The position numbers and the translations under genes were made by a program. The notes under the pieces were generated by a model. The model saw only the letters and a program-made list of their open reading frames with translations, ran no database searches and was not told the DNA's origin. From Desulfobacterales bacterium (lineage in GTDB: Bacteria > Desulfobacterota > Desulfobacteria > Desulfobacterales > UBA5852), in NCBI GenBank assembly GCA_016735415.1, contig JAERRP010000689.1, forward strand, positions 1-12,243: 12,243 nt of DNA, given 5' to 3'. Below, piece by piece: positions 1 through 6,129 of the stretch (positions are counted from its first letter, which is position 1; the number at the start of each line of letters is the position of its first letter).

Positions 1-40
1 CCAAAGAGCTACCTCTACAAAAAAATAAATTGCCCTAATC

Positions 41-74
41 AAGTTAAAAATAAAAATATTTTTATATTTAACTT
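41..74. repeat. 34-bp near-perfect AT-rich inverted repeat
   Basis: The arms pair at 16 of 17 positions around a centre at 57/58, with a single A-A mismatch at 49/66; the core 50-65 is a perfect 16-bp palindrome. The outer arms read AAGTTAAA and TTTAACTT. Its last bases are shared with a second inverted repeat at 71-84, so the two hairpins could not form together. It could be a bidirectional terminator of an upstream gene or a protein-binding operator. The sequence does not decide between these. Confidence 0.6.
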
Positions 75-84
75 ACAAGTAAGT
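71..84. repeat. Short inverted repeat ACTTAC-AA-GTAAGT
   Basis: Perfect 6-bp arms surround a 2-base centre. It overlaps the right arm of the larger palindrome at 41-74 by four bases. This could be an operator half-site arrangement or an alternative hairpin. No function is assigned. Confidence 0.45.
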
Positions 85-289
85 ATACAAGATATAAGGC
101 GTGCGATGATCGAATGGTGAAAATTGAATTAAACTGGGATGGCGCCGGAATTTGGTTCGGATACAAGGCGCGTCGATAGTTTCATGCAGGTTGAATAGGG
201 CCATTGACGCTACGCTCCCACCGCGTTCCAAGACAAGCAGGAGGGGGTAATTCTTTCCGTACTCCTGAAGCGCGGGGGGAGGAGGATGA

Positions 290-315
290 CAGTTGACGAA
301 TTCGTCACAGTTGAC
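290..315. promoter_or_regulatory. Operator-like palindrome flanked by direct repeats
   Basis: A perfect 14-bp palindrome (TGACGAATTCGTCA, 294-307) is bracketed by two identical CAGTTGAC octamers at 290-297 and 308-315, spaced 18 bp start to start. The second octamer overlaps a TTGACT hexamer (311-316) that could be a -35 box, but the matching -10 (TAAACA, 335-340) is poor. The symmetry and the position about 60 bp before the small ORF at 369 suggest a regulator binding site; the regulator is unknown. Confidence 0.4.
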
Positions 316-368
316 TTCAACCAACTTAAAGGGGTAAACACAGGACTGGCTAAATCAAAGGAGGATAG

Positions 369-548
369 ATGAACTCGATCTTAAAGGCGGTTCTGGCAGC
401 TTTGCTGTTTCTGGGCAGCTGGCTCTGCATTTACGGCTATCAGGTCGAAAAACTGGTTAAGTTTTCCACATTATGGGCGGCTGTTATCAGTCTGCTTTGT
501 GCCGCAACATTTGTCTATTTTGCTTTCATCGACATCAAAAAGCAGTAG
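369..548 (+). CDS. Small two-helix membrane protein, 59 aa, unknown function
   Basis: I do not recognise the family. The ATG at 369 follows a strong AGGAGG ribosome binding site (359-364) with a 4-base spacer, which is the main reason for calling the gene. The protein has two hydrophobic stretches, about residues 5-23 and 34-54, separated by a short polar turn with a Glu-Lys pair. It ends in a Lys-rich tail (DIKKQ), as expected of a two-pass inner-membrane miniprotein with a positive, probably cytoplasmic, tail. It is transcribed toward the minus-strand nucleotidyltransferase operon, from which it is separated by 115 bp. Palindromic elements upstream (41-84, 294-307) may control it. The ribosome binding site and membrane topology make it likely real; its role is unknown. 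Confidence 0.7.
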   Translation: MNSILKAVLAALLFLGSWLCIYGYQVEKLVKFSTLWAAVISLLCAATFVYFAFIDIKKQ

Positions 549-550
549 CG

Positions 551-566
551 CGGAGATGGTTCTCCG
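551..566. other. Short hairpin between converging genes
   Basis: A perfect 6-bp stem (CGGAGA / TCTCCG) with a TGGT loop lies two bases after the small ORF's stop codon. It has no T run, so it is not a classical intrinsic terminator, but its place between converging genes fits a weak terminator or an mRNA 3'-end stabiliser. Confidence 0.3.
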
Positions 567-663
567 ATGAAGAAGCCCAGCGCCCGATTCTTATTTCGTT
601 AGCGACACAGTCCGGGATGGCCATCAGGGGAGGACACGGCTGCCCGGCGGGGGCAGGGGCGCT

Positions 664-1614
664 TTAGCGGAATCCGCCTTTGCGGTAAGTGCGCCAGGCC
701 AGGACGCCGACGGCAATAATCGGAAAACGCTGCAACCGCGGAGGAACTTCCACCCGCACACCCGTATGCCGTTCAATCTTCCATTGGATGTAACCGACAC
801 CACCCGAAAAGGGAAAAGCCCCCTTCATAAGAAGCAGGATTGACAGGATTTTGCCCTGCAGAAAACGCAAGCGCCAGATCTGTCGGGCACTGAAACGCCT
901 GCGGGAGGGGATCCGAGGGGTGTACCGGCAGTGCGCGCCATCCTTCTGTATCGCCACTTCATAGGGTATCCGGGAAATGGCGACCCGTGTTATTTTTTCG
1001 TAGTAATCGTCGAACATTCCCACCAGTTTGGACAGCTTATCCGGATTTTCCGCACGCAGTTCCGACCGATAGGTCAGGGAGAGTCCTTTGAACCACAGGT
1101 CCCGGGCCGTGAAAGGGGATTTGGTGCAGGGCAGGGCGCGTTGCATAAACGTCGTGACCGATTGCGCCAGGGCCTTCACGACCCGTTCATTATCCTCCGA
1201 GCTGCGCGAATAGGCGATCGCAATGGGCTGGGCGAATCGACCCCAGAGGTAAGAATGAAACCAGCGCATCGATGTGCCCCGCCCGAAATCACGCAGGGAG
1301 AGGATCGCATATTTGGCGCGTACCGTCCGGTTTTTGAAGGGAATTTCAAGGTAGAAAACATTAGGGGGTAAAAGGGCGTTAAGGGCGGCCCAGAAGACGG
1401 GCTGTCCGGATACACGGTAGCTGTCCACCAGCACGTAAAGATCGGCCATGCCCCCGCGGTCTTTGCCGGAGCGCAGGCAGGAGCCGTAAAACAGGACCGC
1501 CGCCGCGTTGCCATATTTGCCCAGTAAATGATCCACCAGGGCCTGAATGGCCGGGTAAACCGGCTGGTTGGACATCTGCCGGATGACGTCTGCAAGCGGA
1601 TCCGGTTTGGTCAT
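664..1614 (-). CDS. Tam41-like nucleotidyltransferase (predicted lipid-phosphate cytidylyltransferase)
   Basis: This 316-residue protein carries a nucleotidyltransferase signature near its N-terminus: Gly44-Ser45 in the motif FYGSC, then Asp58 and Asp64 in ADLYVLVD. That Gly-Ser / D-x5-D pattern resembles the Tam41/Mmp37 group, whose mitochondrial members convert phosphatidate and CTP to CDP-diacylglycerol. The C-terminal half is basic and has a mildly hydrophobic segment (about 260-275), suggesting membrane association. No signal peptide is visible. Its ATG overlaps the stop of the upstream lipid kinase by 4 bases (ATGA), so the two are probably translationally coupled. By context it may activate the phosphorylated lipid made by that kinase, for example ceramide-1-phosphate, with a nucleotide. 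Nucleotidyltransferase fold is fairly likely; the substrate is inferred. Confidence 0.72.
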   Translation of the reverse strand: MTKPDPLADVIRQMSNQPVYPAIQALVDHLLGKYGNAAAVLFYGSCLRSGKDRGGMADLYVLVDSYRVSGQPVFWAALNALLPPNVFYLEIPFKNRTVRAKYAILSLRDFGRGTSMRWFHSYLWGRFAQPIAIAYSRSSEDNERVVKALAQSVTTFMQRALPCTKSPFTARDLWFKGLSLTYRSELRAENPDKLSKLVGMFDDYYEKITRVAISRIPYEVAIQKDGAHCRYTPRIPSRRRFSARQIWRLRFLQGKILSILLLMKGAFPFSGGVGYIQWKIERHTGVRVEVPPRLQRFPIIAVGVLAWRTYRKGGFR

Positions 1615-2672
1615 GAGGCCAACCGAAGAAAGGCGGCCTGGCCGCCCGCATCCAGCACTATTTCCCCCTGGCGGGAATCGGCCTGGAACAGCTCTCCGTC
1701 CACCGCAAAGCCGCCGTCAAGGACGATGCGAATCTCATGGGCGTTATGACTGTAGAATCCATTCTCGGGGATGGCTAATCGAGATCGTCGGCCCTGGAAG
1801 ATGCCGGCCAGAACGCGCATGAAATATCGCGGATTGGCATTCACCGCCGTCAGGCGCAACGAACCCTCTTCCTCCCCCCAGTGGGGCCGCACGCCGAAGA
1901 TCAACTGTTCCAGCGTGTGGGTCAGAATAAGCATGTAGCGGTCCGAATCCAGGCGCTTGCCGTCCACCTTGATGGAAGCCCGGGCAGCCCCTAAACCGTC
2001 GGGATTCCGGGCGGCCATCGCGGCCAGAAAACGTGCCACGATAACGGCATTGGCAGGGTTGCCCTGCAATCCCAAACCGTGAATACGCGAATGAAACAGC
2101 TTGATACCCTTGTAAATACTGGCCGCTCCGAAAAACAGCCCGTAATGCGGTTTGTCGCCGGCCGGATATCGAACCCTGAGGATTGGGCGCCGTGCAATAG
2201 CCACCTTCCCCTCACCGGATCGGGACCAGGCCAGGATGTTTTCAAGGGAACGAAGGGGTGATCCTCAAAATCCAAGATCCTTGGCGGTCATGTTGGTGGA
2301 CCCGCCGCACAGAAGCGCAAGCAGCGGCAGGGTCTGGTAGGGGCGATCGTGGAAAAGCGCCGTAAGGACCGCCTGGATGGTTCCGTCCCCGGCGTTGACG
2401 GCGATCAGGTTGATTTCACGGCGGGCGAAATCCTCGAGGGCCGTGATGATCTCTTCGCTATTGGTGACAATTCGATGGGGCAGGCGGCGCTGGTGATCGA
2501 TATAGCGGCAGATGGCAGGAAATTTGCGCTGGTTGCTGCCGCTCATGGGGTTGCTGATGATGCCCAATCGCCAGTGACGGTCTGCCGTGCCGATTTCCGG
2601 CGATGGAAAATTGGGTTTCGGAAGTGATGCGTCTTCGGTTCCTCCGATACCGTGATGATGCGTCCTGGACAT
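1611..2672 (-). pseudogene. Diacylglycerol/ceramide kinase-like lipid kinase interrupted by in-frame TGA
   Basis: The frame encodes a 353-codon lipid kinase with one internal stop, TGA at codon 136 (2267-2265). The N-terminal part has the family landmarks: NPMSG (residues 41-45), the nucleotide-binding AGDGT (94-98) with Ala where most relatives have Gly, and GGSTNMTAKDLG (123-134). The same frame then continues with GSPLRSLENILAWSR, a typical continuation of this family after the GG-TNM motif, and runs to a stop that overlaps the next gene. The start chosen is ATG at 2672, four bases after GGAGG; upstream in-frame codons add only family-unlike sequence. Relatives phosphorylate diacylglycerol, sphingosine or ceramide; a ceramide kinase of this type sits in the Caulobacter sphingolipid region. 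The stop may be a nonsense mutation (CGA to TGA is one transition), a sequencing error, or much less likely a recoded codon. A GTG at 2204 with GAGGGG just upstream could restart the C-terminal half. Confidence 0.75.
2265..2267 (-). other. In-frame TGA stop inside the lipid kinase
   Basis: Both halves of the kinase are in the same frame, so this is a single-codon interruption and not a frameshift. The interrupted motif reads KDLGF-stop-GSPLRSL. I looked for a bacterial SECIS-like hairpin just after the codon and found only GGATC/GATCC arms about 36 bases apart, which is not convincing. A point mutation or base-call error is the simplest explanation. Confidence 0.85.
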
Positions 2673-2760
2673 GCTGCCTCCGGGCGAACGTTCGGCTATT
2701 CCGTTCTTATCCGTATCCTGATATGCGGCCAGCCCGTGAGTTTCAGAGACTGTCTTCGGA

Positions 2761-2789
2761 TTGGCAAAAATAAAGTAAAATGCTATATA
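2761..2789 (+). promoter_or_regulatory. Predicted sigma-70 promoter for the metallophosphoesterase gene
   Basis: TTGGCA (2761-2766) lies 17 bp before TATATA (2784-2789), which is preceded by TGC, an extended -10 element. Transcription would start near 2796, giving a leader of about 73 bases before the ATG at 2869. The element sits in the 196-bp gap between the divergent kinase and phosphoesterase genes. No comparably good promoter was found on the minus strand for the kinase. Confidence 0.5.
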
Positions 2790-2868
2790 TAGGCCCCACG
2801 GCGCTTTGTAAAGCCCGCAACGCCGCCCCGCATGCGTCATTAGCGCGCAGGCCTCAAGAAAGAGCTGC

Positions 2869-3813
2869 ATGCAAGCATTCAATCTGGTTCACCTGACGGA
2901 TTTTCACCTGTTCGATGCCAGCGGTGCATCCCGGCGTGCTTTTTTTAACAAGCGTGTCCTGAGCTATTTATCCTGGCGACTGTATCGCGGCCAAAAAAAT
3001 CCTGCCGGCGTGTTGTCCGATGTCCTCGACTTCCTGCCGACCCTGGCCTGGGATCAGGTGGTCATTACCGGAGATCTGACGCATATGGGCTTGCCCCTGG
3101 AATGCAGACTGGCGAGGCAACACCTGGATCTTATCGGCGCCCCTGACCGTGTTTTTGTGATTCCCGGCAACCACGACGCCATGGTTCCTTCAGCCTCGGA
3201 GGTTTTCTTTGATCTCTGGTCGGACTACATGTGTTCCGATGAGAACTTCAGACCATCCGGGGACTTCGGGCCGGATTGCTATCCCACCGTCCGCATTCGA
3301 AATGGCATTGTGCTGATCGGGTTGTCCTCCGCGCGACCCACACGTCCGTTTTCGGCGGCCGGCCGCCTGGGGGAATCCCAATGCCGGCGCTTAACGACCA
3401 TTTTGAAAGCAACCGGAAAGAAGCGATTTTTTCGCGTTGTGCTTGTCCATCACCCTTTGCTGCCCGGCCAGGTGTCGCGCCGCAAGGGTCTTCAGGACGC
3501 CGCCGAACTGAGAGCCATTCTTGGTCAATATGGTGCCGAATTGGTGTTGCACGGTCATACCCACCGCCATTCGTGCGAAATGCTTCCCGGACCGGCCGAG
3601 TTGATTCCGGTCTTGGGCCTGCCATCCACCACCGCTGTCCACCCCTCTACGATAAAAAATGCGTGCCTGCGTGTCTTCTCCATCCGGCCGGAAGCCGGCG
3701 GATGGCAGATCGAACGGCACGACTATCTGCATTCGGACCGTGGCCGCATGATTCCCCTTGCCAGCCCTGGCGGATTGTCGGTTTTTCGGATAATCCCCAA
3801 CACGCCCATTTAA
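2869..3813 (+). CDS. Calcineurin-like metallophosphoesterase
   Basis: This 314-residue protein shows all the blocks of the two-metal calcineurin-like phosphoesterase family in order: D11-F-H13 (LTDFH), G68-D69 (TGDLT), G100-N-H-D103, H194-H195 (VHHPLL) and H228-G-H230-T-H232. All metal ligands appear intact, so an active hydrolase is expected. There is no signal peptide or membrane helix, which points to a cytoplasmic or peripheral enzyme. The ATG at 2869 follows a purine-rich AAGAAAGAG stretch. It is transcribed divergently from the lipid kinase and converges on lptG. Within a lipid locus a plausible job is removing a phosphate or cleaving a nucleotide-activated lipid intermediate, but family members act on many substrates, so the substrate is unassigned. 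Confidence 0.85.
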   Translation: MQAFNLVHLTDFHLFDASGASRRAFFNKRVLSYLSWRLYRGQKNPAGVLSDVLDFLPTLAWDQVVITGDLTHMGLPLECRLARQHLDLIGAPDRVFVIPGNHDAMVPSASEVFFDLWSDYMCSDENFRPSGDFGPDCYPTVRIRNGIVLIGLSSARPTRPFSAAGRLGESQCRRLTTILKATGKKRFFRVVLVHHPLLPGQVSRRKGLQDAAELRAILGQYGAELVLHGHTHRHSCEMLPGPAELIPVLGLPSTTAVHPSTIKNACLRVFSIRPEAGGWQIERHDYLHSDRGRMIPLASPGGLSVFRIIPNTPI

Positions 3814-3891
3814 GCAGGGAGTTCCCGCCCTGGAGATCCGGCTGTGCGTCGGGCCGGGTCCTTGAACACTATCGGCATCGGACGGGGAATT

Positions 3892-4974
3892 TCAGAAAGT
3901 ATGCCGCAACTGCCGCAGGGCGAAAAGCAGGATCAGTCCCACCGGCGCCAGCGTGGTCAGAACGGGCGGAAGGTTGAACAGCAGGCCCACGTGACCGAGA
4001 ATCTGATTGAGGAAATAGAACATGATGCCCACGAGCACACCGGTCGCAATTCGTTTTCCGGCGGATCGCACCCGCACCGGGCCGAAAATGAAGGTCAGGG
4101 CGAACAGCACCATCACGGCGGTGGTCACGGGCTGGCATATTTTCTGCCAGAAAGCATATTCATAGACCTCGGCATTCTGTTCGAGATCCTCCAATCCACG
4201 GGGATACTCATAGAGAGCGGAAAGAGACAGGCTGTCGGGGGGTAGTTTGAGGATCTGCATCTGGTCCGGTGTTAAAAAATGATCCAACCGGTATTGACCG
4301 ATATTCTCATGGTGAATGATATCATCCCTGACAACCTGTTGGGACACGCCTTCTAACAGCCAGCTCCGGTCTTCCTGCATGGTCGCGGTGCGGGCATAAA
4401 TAAATTGCCGGATCCGACCCGCTTCATCCAATTCAAAAAGTTCAACTTCAGTGGCCTGACGCGCGGAGAAGGAACCGCCGACGTGGATGAAAAACCGGTC
4501 CTGCCGGACCCAGAATCCGTTTTTGGACATCAGGGCGGTTCGTCCGTAACGTGCTTCAGAGCGCCTTAAGCGGGCGTATTGGTCCAGCGGCGGGGCGACA
4601 AACTCGGTCAGAAAGATGGCGATCAGCATTAAAATGAGGCTGGTGCCCACCACAGCCAGGCTGATGCGCTGCACGGAAATACCCGCCGCCTGCATGGCCG
4701 TCAACTCATGGTGATCAGCCATCATCCCCAGCGCCACCGTGCTCCCGATAAGCGCGCTCATGGGCATCAGGATGACGGCCTGTTTGGGTATCGTCAGGGC
4801 GACGTATATAAAGGCGTCCACCAGGCGGAATTGACCTTTACCGACGTCGTTTAACTGGCTGAGCAATTCAAGAAAACTGAAAAGAATCACCAGCGCCGCC
4901 AGCATCAGGAAGCATCCCTGGAGGGTATTGCGGCCGATATAGAGGTCTATTTTTTTGATCCGATCGGTCGGCAC
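3892..4974 (-). CDS. LptG-like permease of the LptB2FG lipopolysaccharide exporter family
   Basis: The protein is of the YjgP/YjgQ family: N-terminal membrane helices (about residues 16-38 and 55-85, counted from the chosen start), a periplasmic beta-rich domain in the middle, and C-terminal helices ending in a short basic tail (RQLRHTF). In the Lpt system, LptF and LptG form the transmembrane part that, powered by LptB, extracts lipopolysaccharide from the inner membrane. I chose GTG at 4974 because it begins VPTDRIKKIDLYIGR, the usual N-terminus, lies two bases after the lptF stop, and has GGCGGA nine bases upstream. An ATG at 5046 would add 24 family-unlike residues and overlap lptF. Calling it LptG and not LptF rests on its second place in the pair and its ending. 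No lptB, lptC or lptA is visible. Confidence 0.85.
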   Translation of the reverse strand: MPTDRIKKIDLYIGRNTLQGCFLMLAALVILFSFLELLSQLNDVGKGQFRLVDAFIYVALTIPKQAVILMPMSALIGSTVALGMMADHHELTAMQAAGISVQRISLAVVGTSLILMLIAIFLTEFVAPPLDQYARLRRSEARYGRTALMSKNGFWVRQDRFFIHVGGSFSARQATEVELFELDEAGRIRQFIYARTATMQEDRSWLLEGVSQQVVRDDIIHHENIGQYRLDHFLTPDQMQILKLPPDSLSLSALYEYPRGLEDLEQNAEVYEYAFWQKICQPVTTAVMVLFALTFIFGPVRVRSAGKRIATGVLVGIMFYFLNQILGHVGLLFNLPPVLTTLAPVGLILLFALRQLRHTF

Positions 4975-4976
4975 CG

Positions 4977-6041
4977 TTATGAATCCGCCTTTCCGGTACG
5001 CCAGAACAGAAATAGGATCAGCGCCATCAGCAGGGCCGGAACCCACCAGATTCCGATCAAGGGACTGATGGTGCCGTTTTCCACCTGGGTCTTGGCAATG
5101 ACGAAGAGCTGGTAATAGACGGCAAAGATGATCAAAGCCGCGCCCAGTTTGGCATATTTGCCTTTACGTGGATTGGTGCGGCTAAGGGGAATACCCAGCA
5201 GGGCCAGAAGGATAGTCGATAGGGGGGTGGAAAAGCGCCACTGCAATTCAGCCACATCTTCGAGCCGGTCGGACTGAAGCAGATGTGACGTGGAGGCCGC
5301 TTTGCGGCGATAGCGTCGCGACGCTGACGAATCGGATACGATTGGATAATGGGCCTGTTCAAAGCGAATGATACTGCCGCCCTTGCCGGACAACGAAAAT
5401 TTCACCAGGTGACCATTCTGAAGAATCATGACCGGATATCCGAGGGTGTTACGCCCCCCATCGATCATCTTCTCAGCCTGAATGACCTGCCAGGCGTCAT
5501 CCTTTTTTTCACGGAGAAAGACTTTGCGGGCAATTCCGCGCTTATGGTCGATTTCCTCGCAGAAAAAGGTGTATTGGCCATCCTCGATTTCGAGAAAACG
5601 GTCGGATTCCAGCTGGGCAACTTCAAATTCAGCCCTGGCTTTTGATCGCAGTTCGTATATCTGGGTGTAGGCCGCCGAGCGGATATACAGGGACGCACCA
5701 CCGGCAATTAAAGCCACGGGAATGGAAAACAGGAAGACCGGTAAAACGATCCCGCCCACACCAACACCACAGGCGGCCAGCGCCGTCATTTCGGAATCCT
5801 TGTAAAGGCGGCCCAACGCGATGATGACAGACAGGTACAGGGTGGTGGGGAGCAGGATCTCCAGCGCCATCCCGATTCGGAGCCCGATCAGCGTCCCGAC
5901 CCTGCCGGGTGACAGAATGCCGCCGACCGCATCCGTTAAATAGGTGATGGCGGTGTAACTGGCGAATATAGCCACCATCAGAATGAGGATGTTGGACGCC
6001 GGCTTGATGATTTCAGTAATGATATAGCGCCGAATGATCAT
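4977..6041 (-). CDS. LptF-like permease of the LptB2FG lipopolysaccharide exporter family
   Basis: At 354 residues this is a normal-length YjgP/YjgQ family permease. It opens with MIIRRYIITEIIKP, the characteristic amphipathic N-terminus, followed by a membrane helix (about 14-36). There are further helices near 55-75 and 95-120, a periplasmic domain in the middle, and three helices near the C-terminus. It would pair with the next gene (LptG-like) to form the inner-membrane core of a lipid extractor. Its own ribosome binding site is weak. Instead, an 18-codon ORF with a strong site ends in TGA overlapping this ATG, which suggests translational coupling. The upstream gene in the operon is a MobA-like nucleotidyltransferase, so this pair may serve either general lipopolysaccharide transport or a locus-specific lipid. 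Confidence 0.87.
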   Translation of the reverse strand: MIIRRYIITEIIKPASNILILMVAIFASYTAITYLTDAVGGILSPGRVGTLIGLRIGMALEILLPTTLYLSVIIALGRLYKDSEMTALAACGVGVGGIVLPVFLFSIPVALIAGGASLYIRSAAYTQIYELRSKARAEFEVAQLESDRFLEIEDGQYTFFCEEIDHKRGIARKVFLREKKDDAWQVIQAEKMIDGGRNTLGYPVMILQNGHLVKFSLSGKGGSIIRFEQAHYPIVSDSSASRRYRRKAASTSHLLQSDRLEDVAELQWRFSTPLSTILLALLGIPLSRTNPRKGKYAKLGAALIIFAVYYQLFVIAKTQVENGTISPLIGIWWVPALLMALILFLFWRTGKADS

Positions 6042-6094
6042 CGTGGTCTCAGCTGCGCAGCCTGTTCAGGATATTTATCGGACAGTTCATCCAT
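6038..6094 (-). CDS. 18-residue upstream ORF coupled to lptF
   Basis: The short frame reads MDELSDKYPEQAAQLRPR and stops at a TGA that overlaps the lptF ATG (ATGA). It has a good ribosome binding site, AGAGGTG, five bases before its ATG at 6094, whereas lptF has only a weak one. It begins 35 bases after the stop of the MobA-like gene. The peptide is charged and not hydrophobic, so it is not a signal or membrane segment. The likely role is to bring ribosomes to lptF; an accidental ORF is possible. Confidence 0.4.
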   Translation of the reverse strand: MDELSDKYPEQAAQLRPR

Positions 6095-6129
6095 ACCACA
6101 CCTCTGTGCCGGATGCGGCCTACAGGAGG

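Larger units (their letters stand above)
1..368. other. AT-rich leader region without a recognised gene
   Basis: I see no convincing protein gene in this stretch. The first 100 bases are very AT-rich and contain two overlapping inverted repeats (41-74 and 71-84). Near 294-315 there is a perfect 14-bp palindrome flanked by two copies of CAGTTGAC, just ahead of the small membrane-protein gene that starts at 369. A minus-strand reading frame at 324-73 opens with TTG, has no ribosome binding site and shows no family features, so it is treated as noise. Confidence 0.5.

Noticed and set aside
73..324. 83-codon minus-strand reading frame
   Set aside because: It begins with TTG, has no ribosome binding site, shows no domain-like pattern, and runs through palindromic DNA.
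640..660. CTGCCC/GGGCAG hairpin just past the Tam41-like gene as a terminator
   Set aside because: Stem is GC-rich but no T run follows on the minus strand, so an intrinsic terminator is not supported.
931..1371. 146-codon plus-strand frame inside the Tam41-like gene
   Set aside because: Antisense shadow; the minus-strand protein has coherent motifs and an operon overlap.
2215..2267. Selenocysteine insertion at the kinase TGA
   Set aside because: No convincing SECIS-like hairpin right after the codon, and the position is not a known redox or catalytic site in this kinase family.
3815..3832. CAGGG/CCCTG hairpin between metallophosphoesterase and lptG as a terminator
   Set aside because: Only 5 bp of stem and no T run on either strand.
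3276..3977. 233-codon plus-strand frame overlapping the metallophosphoesterase
   Set aside because: It is a shadow of the phosphoesterase gene, which carries all metal-binding motifs in the other frame; the shadow is Arg/Pro/Ser-rich and has no ribosome site.
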